Assembly: GCA_023974075.1 (NCBI GenBank)
Contig: JAMFTG010000055.1
Coordinates: 712,477-776,476, forward strand
DNA: 64,000 nt
DNA from: Chaenocephalus aceratus
Taxonomy: Eukaryota; Chordata; Actinopteri; Perciformes; Channichthyidae
Reading direction: 5' to 3'
Shown: piece by piece, positions 35,701 to 46,556 of the stretch
How positions within the stretch are numbered: the first letter of the stretch is position 1
How the letters are laid out: each line of letters opens with the position of its first letter
Notes under the pieces: generated by a model
Databases searched by the model: none
The model's input: the letters and a program-made list of their open reading frames with translations, nothing else
Told to the model about the DNA's origin: nothing
Program-made: the position numbers and the translations under genes

Positions 35701-38700
35701 AGTCTGAAGTACTTTGTAGACTGCAGGGTAGCTGGTGGAGGTGCAGCTAGTCTGAAGTACTTTGTAGACTGCAGGGTAGCTGGTGGAGGTGCAGCTAGTC
35801 TGAAGTACTTTGTAGACTGCAGGGTAGCTGGTGGAGGTGCAGCTAGTCTGAAGTACTTTGTAGACTGCAGGGTAGCTGGGGAGGTGCAGCTAGTCTGAAG
35901 TACTTTGTAGACTGCAGGGTAGCTGGTGAAGGTGCAGCTAGTCTGAAGTACTTTGTAGACTGCAGGGTAGCTGGGGGTGCAGCTAGTCTGAAGTACTTTG
36001 TAGACTGCAGGGTAGCTGGTGGAGGTGCAGCTAGTCTGAAGTACTTTGTAGACTGCAGGGTAGCTGGTGGAGGTGCAGCTAGTCTGAAGTACTTTGTAGA
36101 CTGCAGGGTAGCTGGTGGAGGTGCAGCTAGTCTGAAGTACTTTGTAGACTGCAGGGTAGCTGGTGGAGGTGCAGCTAGTCTGAAGTACTTTGTAGACTGC
36201 AGGGTAGCTGTGAAGGTGCAGCTAGTCTGAAGTACTTTGTAGACTGCAGGGTAGCTGGTGGAGGTGCAGCTAGTCTGAAGTACTTTGTAGACTGCAGGGT
36301 AGCTGGGAGGTGCAGCTAGTCTGAAGTACTTTGTAGACTGCAGGGTAGCTGGTGGAGGTGCAGCTAGTCTGAAGTACTTTGTAGACTGCAGGGTAGCTGG
36401 TGAAGGTGCAGCTAGTCTGAAGTACTTTGTAGACTGCAGGGTAGCTGGTGGAGGTGCAGCTAGTCTGAAGTACTTTGTAGACTGCAGGGTAGCTGGTGGA
36501 GGTGCAGCTAGTCTGAAGTACTTTGTAGACTGCAGGGTAGCTGGTGGAGGTGCAGCTAGTCTGAAGTACTTTGTAGACTGCAGGGTAGCTGGTGGAGGTG
36601 CAGCTAGTCTGAAGTACTTTGTAGACTGCAGGGTAGCTGGTGAAGGTGCAGCTAGTCTGAAGTACTTTGTAGACTGCAGGGTAGCTGGTGGAGGTGCAGC
36701 TAGTCTGAAGTACTTTGTAGACTGCAGGGTAGCTGGTGGAGGTGCAGCTAGTCTGAAGTACTTTGTAGACTGCAGGGTAGCTGGTGGAGGTGCAGCTAGT
36801 CTGAAGTACTTTGTAGACTGCAGGGTAGCTGGTGAAGGTGCAGCTAGTCTGAAGTACTTTGTAGACTGCAGGGTAGCTGGTGGAGGTGCAGCTAGTCTGA
36901 AGTACTTTGTAGACTGCAGGGTAGCTGGTGAAGGTGCAGCTAGTCTGAAGTACTTTGTAGACTGCAGGGTAGCTGGGGAGGTGCAGCTAGTCTGAAGTAC
37001 TTTGTAGACTGCAGGGTAGCTGGTGGAGGTGCAGCTAGTCTGAAGTACTTTGTAGACTGCAGGGTAGCTGTGGAGGTGCAGCTAGTCTGAAGTACTTTGT
37101 AGACTGCAGGGTAGCTGGTGAGGTGCAGCTAGTCTGAAGTACTTTGTAGACTGCAGGGTAGCTGGTGGAGGTGCAGCTAGTCTGAAGTACTTTGTAGACT
37201 GCAGGGTAGCTGGTGAAGGTGCAGCTAGTCTGAAGTACTTTGTAGACTGCAGGGTAGCTGGTGGAGGTGCAGCTAGTCTGAAGTACTTTGTAGACTGCAG
37301 GGTAGCTGGTGGAGGTGCAGCTAGTCTGAAGTACTTTGTAGACTGCAGGGTAGCTGGTGGAGGTGCAGCTAGTCTGAAGTACTTTGTAGACTGCAGGGTA
37401 GCTGGTGAGGTGCAGCTAGTCTGAAGTACTTTGTAGACTGCAGGGTAGCTGGTGGAGGTGCAGCTAGTCTGAAGTACTTTGTAGACTGCAGGGTAGCTGG
37501 TGGAGGAGCTAGTCTGAAGTACTTTGTAGACTGCAGGGTAGCTGGTGGAGGTGCAGCTAGTCTGAAGTACTTTGTAGACTGCAGGGTAGCTGGTGGAGGT
37601 GCAGCTAGTCTGAAGTACTTTGTAGACTGCAGGGTAGCTGGTGAAGGTGCAGCTAGTCTGAAGTACTTTGTAGACTGCAGGGTAGCTGGTGGAGGTGCAG
37701 CTAGTCTGAAGTACTTTGTAGACTGCAGGGTAGCTGGTGGAGGTGCAGCTAGTCTGAAGTACTTTGTAGACTGCAGGGTAGCTGGTGGAGGTGCAGCTAG
37801 TCTGAAGTACTTTGTAGACTGCAGGGTAGCTGGTGAAGGTGCAGCTAGTCTGAAGTACTTTGTAGACTGCAGGGTAGCTGGTGGAGTGCAGCTAGTCTGA
37901 AGTACTTTGTAGACTGCAGGGTAGCTGGTGGAGGTGCAGCTAGTCTGAAGTACTTTGTAGACTGCAGGGTAGCTGGGGAGGTGCAGCTAGTCTGAAGTAC
38001 TTTGTAGACTGCAGGGTAGCTGAAGTGGAGGTGCAGCTAGTCTGAAGTACTTTGTAGACTGCCAGGGTAGCTGGTGAAGGTTGCAGCTAGTCTGAAGTAC
38101 TTGTAGACTGCAGGGTAGCTGGTGGAGGTGCAGCTATCTGAAGTACTTGTAGAAGCAGGGTAGACTGGTGGAGGTTGCAGCTAGTCTGAAGTACTTGAGA
38201 TGCAGGGTAGCTGGGGAGGGCAGCTAGTCTGAAGTACTTTGTAGGACTGCAGGGTAGCTGGTGAGAAGGTGCAGCTAGTCTGAAGTACTTTGTAGACTGC
38301 AGGGTAGCTGGTGGAGGTGCAGCTAGTCTGAAGTACTTTGTAGACTGCAGGGTAGCTGGTGGAAGGTTTGCAGCTAGTCTGAAGTACTTTGTAGACTGCA
38401 GGTAGCTGGTGGAGGTGCAGCTAGTCTGAAGTACTTTGTAGACTGCAGGGTAGCTGGTGAGGTGCAGCTGTCTGAAGTACTTTGTAGACTGCAGGGTAGC
38501 TGGTGGAGGTGCAGCTAGTCTGAAGTACTTTGTAGACTGCAGGGTAGCTGGTGAGGTGCAGCTAGTCTGACGTACTTTGTAGACTGCAGGGTAGCTGGTG
38601 AGTGTGCAGCTAGTCTGAAGTACTTTGTAGACTGCAGGGTAGCTGGTGAGGTGCAGCTAGTCTGAAGTACTTTGTAGACTGCAGGGTAGCTGGGGAGGTG

Positions 38701-41700
38701 CAGCTAGTCTGAAGTACTTTGTAGACTGCAGGGTAGCTGGTGAAGGTGCAGCTAGTCTGAAGTACTTTGTAGACTGCAGGGTAGCTGGTGGAGGTGCAGC
38801 TAGTCTGAAGTACTTTGTAGACTGCAGGGTAGCTGGTGAAGGTGCAGCTAGTCTGAAGTACTTTGTAGACTGCAGGGTAGCTGGGGAGGTGCAGCTAGTC
38901 TGAAGTACTTTGTAGACTGCAGGGTAGCTGGTGGAGGTGCAGCTAGTCTGAAGTACTTTGTAGACTGCAGGGTAGCTGGTGAAGGTGCAGCTAGTCTGAA
39001 GTACTTTGTAGACTGCAGGGTAGCTGGTGGAGGTGCAGCTAGTCTGAAGTACTTTGTAGACTGCAGGGTAGCTGGTGGAGGTGCAGCTAGTCTGAAGTAC
39101 TTTGTAGACTGCAGGGTAGCTGGTGGAGGTGCAGCTAGTCTGAAGTACTTTGTAGACTGCAGGGTAGCTGGTGGAGGTGCAGCTAGTCTGAAGTACTTTG
39201 TAGACTGCAGGGTAGCTGGTGAAGGTGCAGCTAGTCTGAAGTACTTTGTAGACTGCAGGGTAGCTGGTGGAGGTGCAGCTAGTCTGAAGTACTTTGTAGA
39301 CTGCAGGGTAGCTGGTGGAGGTGCAGCTAGTCTGAAGTACTTTGTAGACTGCAGGGTAGCTGGTGGAGGTGCAGCTAGTCTGAAGTACTTTGTAGACTGC
39401 AGGGTAGCTGGAGGAGGTGCAGCTAGTCTGAAGTACTTTGTAGACTGCAGGGTAGCTGGTGAAGGTGCAGCTAGTCTGAAGTACTTTGTAGACTGCAGGG
39501 TAGCTGGGAGGTGCAGCTAGTCTGAAGTACTTTGTAGACTGCAGGGTAGCTGGTGGAGGTGCAGCTAGTCTGAAGTACTTTGTAGACTGCAGGGTAGCTG
39601 GTGAAGGTGCAGCTAGTTGAAGTACTTTGTAGGCTGCAGGGTAGCTGGTGGAGGTGCAGCTAGTCTGAAGTACTTTGTAGACTGCAGGGTAGCTGGTGAA
39701 GGTGCAGCTAGTCTGAAGTACTTTGTAGGCTGCAGGGTTAGCTGGTGGAGGTGCAGCTATCTGAAAGTACTTGTAGACTGCAGGGTAGCTGGAGGAGGTG
39801 CAGCTAGTCTGAAGTACTTTGTAGACTGCAGGGTAGCTGGTGAAGGTGCAGCTAGTCTGAAGTACTTTGTAGACTGCAGGGTAGCTGGTGGAGGTGCAGC
39901 TAGTCTGAAGTACTTTGTAGACTGCAGGGTAGCTGGTGAAGGTGCAGCTAGTCTGATAGTACTTTGTAGACTGCAGGGTAGCTGGAGGAGGTGCGCTAGT
40001 CTGAAGTAACTTTGTAGACGCAGGGTAGCTGGTGGAGGTGCAGCTAGTCTGAAGTACTTTGTAGACTGAGGGTAGCTGGTGGAGGTTGCAGCTAGTCTGA
40101 AGTACTTTGTAGACTGCAGGGTAGCTGGTGGAGGTGCAGCTAGTCTGAAGTACTTTGTAGACTGCAGGGTAGCTGGTGGAGGTGCAGCTAGTCTGAAGTA
40201 CTTTGTAGACTGCAGGGTAGCTGGTGAAGGTGCAGCTAGTCTGAAGTACTTTGTAGACTGCAGGGTAGCTGGTGGAGGTGCAGCTAGTCTGAAGTACTTT
40301 GTAGACTGCAGGGTAGCTGGTGAGGGAGCAGCTAGTCTGAAGTACTTTGTAGACTGCAGGGTAGCTGGTGAGGGTGCAGCTAGTCTGAAGTACTTTGTAG
40401 ACTGCAGGGTAGCTGGGGAGGTGCAGCTAGTCTGAAGTACTTTGTAGACTGCAGGGTAGCTGGTGAAGGTGCAGCTAGTCTGAAGTACTTTGTAGACTGC
40501 AGGGTAGCTGGGGAGGTGCAGCTAGTCTGAAGTACTTTGTAGACTGCAGGGTAGCTGGTGGAGGTGCAGCTAGTCTGAAGTACTTTGTAGACTGCAGGGT
40601 AGCTGGTGAAGGTGCAGCTAGTCTGAAGTACTTTGTAGACTGCAGGGTAGCTGGTGAAGGTGCAGCTAGTCTGAAGTACTTTGTAGACTGCAGGGTAGCT
40701 GGTGAAGGTGCAGCTAGTCTGAAGTACTTTGTAGACTGCAGGGTAGCTGGTGGAGGTGCAGCTAGTCTGAAGTACTTTGTAGACTGCAGGGTAGCTGGAG
40801 GAGGTGCAGCTAGTCTGAAGTACTTTGTAGACTGCAGGGTAGCTGGTGAAGGTGCAGCTAGTCTGAAGTACTTTGTAGACTGCAGGGTAGCTGGTGGAGG
40901 TGCAGATATATGTTTTATAATGATTGATCATGAAAGTGTTCTCAAAGCTGGAGAAGGTGCAGCTAGTCTGAAGTACTTTGTAGACTGCAGGGTAGCTGGT
41001 GAAGGTGCAGCTAGTCTGAAGTACTTTGTAGACTGCAGGGTAGCTGGTGAAGGTGCAGCTAGTCTGAAGTACTTTGTAGACTGCAGGGTAGCTGGTGAAG
41101 GAGCAGCTAGTCTGAAGTACTTGTAGACTGCAGGGTAGCTGGTGAAGGTGCAGCTAGTCTGAAGTACTTTGTAGGACTGCAGGGTAGCTGGTGGAGGTGC
41201 AGCTAGTCTGAAGTACTTTGTAGACTGCAGGGTAGCTGGTGGTGGAGGTGCAGCTAGTCTGAGTACTTTTGTAGACTGCAGGGTAGCTGGTGAGGTGCAG
41301 CTAGTCTGAAGTACTTTGTAGACTGCAGGGTAGCTGGTGGAGGTGCAGCTAGTCTTGAAGTACTTTGTAGACTGCAGGGTAGCTGGTGGAGGTGCAGCTA
41401 GTCTGAAGTACTTTGTAGACTGCAGGGTAGCTGGTGGATGTGCAGCTAGTCTGAAGTACTTTGTAGACTGCAAGGGTAGCTGGTGAGGTGCAGCTAGTCT
41501 GAAGTACTTTGTAGACTGCAGGTAGCTGGTGAAGGTGCAAGCTGGTCTGAAGTACTTTGTAGACTGCAGGTAGCTGGTGGAGGTGCATCTAGTCTGAAGT
41601 ACTTTGTAGACTGCAGGGTAGCTGGAGGAGGTGCAGCTAGTCTGAAGTACTTTGTAGACTGCAGGGTAGCTGGTGAAGGTGCAGCTAGTCTGAAGTACTT

Positions 41701-42938
41701 TGTAGACTGCAGGGTAGCTGGTGAAGGTGCAGCTAGTCTGAAGTACTTTGTAGACTGCAGGGTAGCTGGTGGAGGTGCAGCTAGTCTGAAGTACTTTGTA
41801 GACTGCAGGGTAGCTGGTGAAGGTGCAGCTAGTCTGAAGTACTTTGTAGACTGCAGGGTAGCTGGTGGAGGTGCAGCTAGTCTGAAGTACTTTGTAGACT
41901 GCAGGGTAGCTGGAGGAGGTGCAGCTAGTCTGAAGTACTTTGTAGACTGCAGGGTAGCTGGTGAAGGTGCAGCTAGTCTGAAGTACTTTGTAGACTGCAG
42001 GGTAGCTGGTGGAGGTGCAGCTAGTCTGAAGTACTTTGTAGACTGCAGGGTAGCTGGTGAAGGTGCAGCTAGTCTGAAGTACTTTGTAGACTGCAGGGTA
42101 GCTGGTGGAAGGTGCAGCTAGTCTGAAGTACTTTGTAGACTGCAGGGTAGCTGGAGGAGGTGCAGCTAGTCTGAAGTACTTTGTAGACTGCAGGGTAGCT
42201 GGTGGAGGTGCAGCTAGTCTGAAGTACTTTGTAGACTGCAGGGTAGCTGGTGAAGGTGCAGCTAGTCTGAAGTACTTTGTAGACTGCAGGGTAGCTGGTG
42301 GAGGTGCAGCTAGTCTGAAGTACTTTGTAGACTGCAGGGTAGCTGGTGAGGTGCAGCTAGTCTGAAGTACTTTGTAGACTGCAGGGTAGCTGGAGGAGGT
42401 GCAGCTAGTCTGAAGTACTTTGTAGACTGCAGGGTAGCTGGTGGAGGTGCAGCTAGTCTGAAGTACTTTGTAGACTGCAGGGTAGCTGGTGGAGGTGCAG
42501 CTAGTCTGAAGTACTTTGTACTGCAGGGTAGCTGGTGGAGGTGCAGCTAGTCTGAAGTACTTTGTAGGACTGCAGGGTAGCTGGTGAAGGTGCAGCTAGT
42601 CTGAAGTACTTTGTAGGCTGCAGGGTAGCTGGTGAGGTAGGTGCAGCTAGTCTGAAGTACTTTGTAGACTGCAGGGTAGCTGGTGGATTCACTCCAGGTG
42701 GAACTAAAGTCTGATTCAACACTTGATTATATTTCACATCATTCATCCACATCTGTGAAGTAACTAAAGGTATTAAATACATGTAGTGGAGTAGAAGTAC
42801 ACCATTTACCTCTGAACTGGAGTGGAGTACAAAGTAGCACAACATGGAAATACTCAAGTAAAGTACAAGTACCTCCAAATTGTACTTAAATATAGTGCTT
42901 GAGTAAATACAAAACTCAATGTTACTTTTCCACCTCTG
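32742..42938 (+). mobile_element. Short transposon (family C) expanded to about 10 kb by internal minisatellites
   Basis: Left part (32742-33320): degenerate repeats of a roughly 33-bp unit with AAAGTAGAAGTACTCAGATC and TTGTACTTGAGT. Then comes a unique piece (GTAGTCGTTGTGCAGATTGG ... AATGATTGATCATGAA), the 48-bp array, and a right unique part (GGATTCACTCCAGGTGGAAC ... TACTTTTCCACCTCTG, ending 42938). The right end, CCACCTCTG, is the complement of a CAGAGGTGG start; the left terminus is not intact. Such elements are normally only several hundred bases long in fish. Confidence 0.7.
33440..42686 (+). repeat. 48-bp minisatellite, about 190 copies
   Basis: The unit is GTGCAGCTAGTCTGAAGTAC + TTTGTAGACTGCAGGGTAGC + TGGTGGAG. 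Units vary almost only in the last eight bases (GGTGGAG, GGTGAAG, GGTGAG, GGGGAG). As 48 is a multiple of three, one frame stays open with a 16-residue repeat until an indel breaks it; this is not a gene. The array is interrupted once, at 40905-40952, by a copy of the left flank. Units in 37990-38470, 39600-40110 and 41100-41600 carry many single-base indels. Confidence 0.97.
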
Positions 42939-43337
42939 CATATTAAAAACAGCGAGTTGATTCAAAGCCATTCTTAGTTTACAGCCTTGTTTTGTTCCGA
43001 TCTGGGTCACAGACCTTCCACATCCATTAAGCTGTAATATATAATAAACCCTAAACCTAATCTGTCCCGTCCTTTTATGTAAAGGTTTGATTCCACATGG
43101 TCAGGCATCAGTTACTCGCTGGCGTTAATACTGATAAGCTGCGGCCATTGTCTTCCATTCAGACCGGAGGAAAGAGAACCTCTAAATCCAGGAGTTTATT
43201 TTACTCACTTTGTTTTTTGTTTGTAGATTTCTCCTATGAACCTGCACGTAATGTTCATATTTTATTGTATTAATTCATAATAATTATAATAATAATACAT
43301 GTTATTTATCGAGCACTTTTCATGGTACTCAAAACAC
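42939..43337. other. Unassigned AT-rich sequence
   Basis: No coding frame, RNA gene or clear repeat seen between the expanded transposon and the next short transposon. Confidence 0.4.
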
Positions 43338-43880
43338 TTTAAGGCTCGGACACACCAACGATCTCAGCCGTCGATAGATGTCTGGCCGTCGATGAGCGTC
43401 CTGTCGCCCTACTCAGATTGGTGTGTCCCGCACCGTCGTGTCTGTCGGCAAAATAAATCACTCTGATTGGCTGTTCAGCTTAGCGAATTAGTGCACGAGA
43501 AGCAAAACGAAAGTGAGGTACGCAAACAAACGATTAGGCACACACAGACGGCTATTATTTTTCATTTTCATCTCACCTGGACGCAATAATACATTTTACA
43601 TCGTGGTGATCTGGAATGAAGAGACCGAAGAGAGTGAAAATGGAACGCACACGCTATTTGTTGTTTGTATAAATCATGCAGTCTGTCTTCCGGTTGCCTG
43701 TTTTGAACGACGAATACACACTACCACCACCTGCTGGTAAGGAGAGGTATTGCCACTCACGCATGCATCGGCTGAAGTCTTTGCGGTGTGTTCCAGAGCG
43801 ACACATGGCCAAGACGCAGAGACGTGAGGCGACACAACAGTCATGTCCGTCGGGATGTTATTTGGTGTCCGGACCTTTTA
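43338..43880. mobile_element. Short transposon with GGACACACCAA-type inverted ends
   Basis: The left end AAGGCTCGGACACACCAACG and right end TTGGTGTCCGGACCTTTTA are imperfect inverted repeats, and the interior is rich in short CG-containing words. No transposase frame. A TTTA-like direct repeat at the borders is possible but weak. Confidence 0.55.
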
Positions 43881-44398
43881 GATGTTAAAATTCTTTAAAA
43901 AAACATACTTAAAATATATAAAAACACAACAATAATCACAGAATTTTGATATGAGAAAATGTACACCTTTTTGTTGAGTTAATATGTGTTTTTTTTTTAA
44001 ACAGGGTTTTTTTTTCTGGAACTATTTCAATTTTACTTATTAATTAAAATAATGATCTTCCTGAAATATTGCTACTTATTTTCTATTAAATATTTGACTT
44101 CACGTGTTATTTCTTTACTCACAATTAATGTGACTTTTTTCCTCCAAACATATATTTTTTATTTCTATACATTTTTCTAATTTAATTTAATACAGCATTA
44201 TGTTCTGATCTTCAAAGTCTCCGGCTTTAAAAACCTTTGATTCTAATATTTAAACAAAATGAAACCAGAATTATGAACTTGGCATTATCGAATGTTCTGT
44301 TCCGGATAATATGCAAATTAGCTCATATTTAACACAAAGCCTCATTTGCATATTCAAACACAAGATTAAAAAAACTTGTAATACAAAAAAACGATATC
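43881..44398. other. Unassigned AT-rich sequence
   Basis: T- and A-rich unique sequence with no recognisable feature. Confidence 0.4.
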
Positions 44399-45086
44399 TT
44401 AAAGGTCACCTATCATGCTATTTTTATGCAAGAGCAGAGGTCTCAGATATATTAGAAGATATAAAAAACATGTCTATGAAATGTTTTGCTCAGAATACCA
44501 AACAGATTCATTCTAGCCACGCCTCATATCCCTCTATTTCACTTCCTGTTTCTAAAGTGCTGATTTGGGGATAAAGCTTTAAAGAGGAGGGGTCTGAGCT
44601 CATGCGGGACCCGGCAGCTACCGTCTAAACTAAATGCTGCCGTGATGAAACGCCATATCATGGATTATCAAGGATTCTCTCTGAAAACAGTCTGGAGGTC
44701 AAAGGCTTTCTCTCTTGCCGGTTATACCACAAGGTGAGTTCCTTTCTACTTCCTGCTTCTTCACACACATGCTCTCCAGTACAGGTTAGCTCTGAGTGTT
44801 AGCGATGCTAATGTAAACACCGACCATATTACGTCCAAACAGTCGGGCACTGTTTCTGATAGCAACGTTTCTGATTGGGCCGTGGGTCCACATTTCAGAT
44901 GTTACGTCATATCGGACGCAAATCTGGATCAGCTCCGTTGTTCCCCGTTTTTAGAGATTTGGGTACGGAGGAAAAGAGAGAGGGTTTTATTCTCTGACGC
45001 TGCGTGAGTTCCCCCACACACCGGGGACACATGTTGATGGAGAGAAGACATCACAAAGTGCATTTTGCATCATAGGTCCCTTTTAA
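44399..45086. mobile_element. TTAA-flanked short transposon (688 bp), single-copy form of the 37-bp segment
   Basis: It starts TTAAAGGTCACCTATCATGC and ends TTGCATCATAGGTCCCTTTTAA, with inverted ends and TTAA at both borders. Near its right end it has one copy of GGGGACACATGTTGATGGAG, the segment amplified about 30-fold in the relative at 19714-22047. Confidence 0.8.
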
Positions 45087-45534
45087 TATAAATAACAAGT
45101 TGGAGAAGTTTCAAGGTGATTTCTTTAAGTACATGTTTTTATCCCATTCAGCTTTAACACCTAAAAATATCACCTCAGGTTCTTTTGAGGATATAACATG
45201 ATATGATCCAGCCTTCCTCAGGGGTTTTTCTGTGCAAAACAAAGTGCCAGCTTTGCACAAAACAAGGTCAGGAGAATACGAGAGCTTTGTGTGAGATGAG
45301 AGGGAATCATCTGGAAGCCAGACGAGACGGAAAGCTGAGACTCCAGAACAATGAAGACATGGAAAAAAAAAGCTGGAACCCAAAACTCAGCGTGATAACA
45401 ATAGTAAAATAAAAAGGTACGTCTAAAGAGATACGTGTCTCTGCAGCTCTGTTACACCGACCTCTGACCTCCAAGCTTCAGGGAAGGTCGTGGGAAATTA
45501 AATAATGACTCAGGAGAGGCGGAGAAAAGCTGCC
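45087..45534. other. Upstream region of the lectin-like gene
   Basis: Unique sequence, no gene seen; short frames on both strands carry no domains. Confidence 0.4.
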
Positions 45535-45575
45535 GGATAAAAAGGAGCAGAAACACAGACTCGATGCTAGAACAG
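45535..45575 (+). promoter_or_regulatory. Candidate core promoter and non-coding first exon of the lectin-like gene
   Basis: A TATA-like GGATAAAAAGG near 45535-45545 is followed by a short segment ending in a strong donor, AGAACAG/GTGAGT (exon end 45575). The next acceptor on this strand in front of a start codon is at about 46536 (CCCGTTAG), 21 bases before the ATG. Confidence 0.5.
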
Positions 45576-46556
45576 GTGAGTGTGCTTCAAATCTGCTCCT
45601 CTATTTAATGCAATGTGATCAAAGGCTCTATTTACGTTGTGTTTTACAGTATTTATTATTAATTGTTTGCACATTAATGATAATTATTTATAGAATCTTT
45701 TTGTCAAGCTTATTCAAATATATATATTTTTTTATTTAAATATTTTGTAAGTATTCATTTTTCACTCATTAATTGTGAGTTTGTACAGAAGTCATTATTT
45801 TGTGCTGATTCTGCTTCATTTCTCTACATTTATTTTAAATAACTGCAATGTGATCAAAGGCTTGTTTGTGTTTATTCTGCTAGCACTCATCTTTTTTAAA
45901 GAATTTATCATTATTTGTTGCAGATTAATTATAATGTTTTTATAGAATTAATTTTTATTTTCAATCTTATTAAAATATTGGGTTTTTTGTATTGATTCAT
46001 TTTTTTATGAATTATTTTTGCAGGCACATGTTTTATGGAATATTTTTTACAATTTATTACTTTTGCGAAACTTTCGATATTTATTTTCTTTTTTTTCCGA
46101 TTTTTTTTTCTTTGCTAAATTTGCCTTATATCTCTACATTTATTTTAATGTTTTATTTTACTGCAATGTAATCAAGGGCTCTTTTCATATTTGTGTTTAT
46201 TTTGTGAGCACAATCATTTAGTTTTTCACAGAATGTATTATTTTTGCGAAACAGGATCATATTTTTTTACATCATTAACAATTTTTACTTTTTTTGGGGA
46301 ATATTTTACAGAATGTATTTATTTTTTCCAAAAAATTGGTCGTATGTTTTACAGGATTTATTATTTTAGAATGTAATATTTTAGCAAACTTTTTAATTGA
46401 TTTAAATCATGCAATTTCTTTTTGCAAAGCCATGATGATACATTGAGTAATTTAATTCAATTTATTTGGTTAAAACATGGAGTTTTTTTCTAAATGTTAT
46501 TTATTACTTATTATTTTAGTTTTGTTTTGCTCCCGTTAGTTCAGCTCATCGTCACC

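Noticed and set aside
39617..42365. Frames encoding VAGGGAASLKYFVDCR repeats
   Set aside because: The unit is 48 bases, so one frame stays open by arithmetic. Frequent indels break it and no gene signals surround it.
33440..42686. CRISPR-like or centromeric array
   Set aside because: The repeats are directly adjacent with no unique spacers, and the host is a vertebrate. The flanks belong to a transposon, so a centromeric satellite is not supported.
46494..46556. Upstream in-frame Met extending the lectin-like protein by 21 residues
   Set aside because: It lies in the intron before a plausible acceptor (CCCGTTAG near 46536). The ATG at 46557 gives a clean signal peptide and better context.
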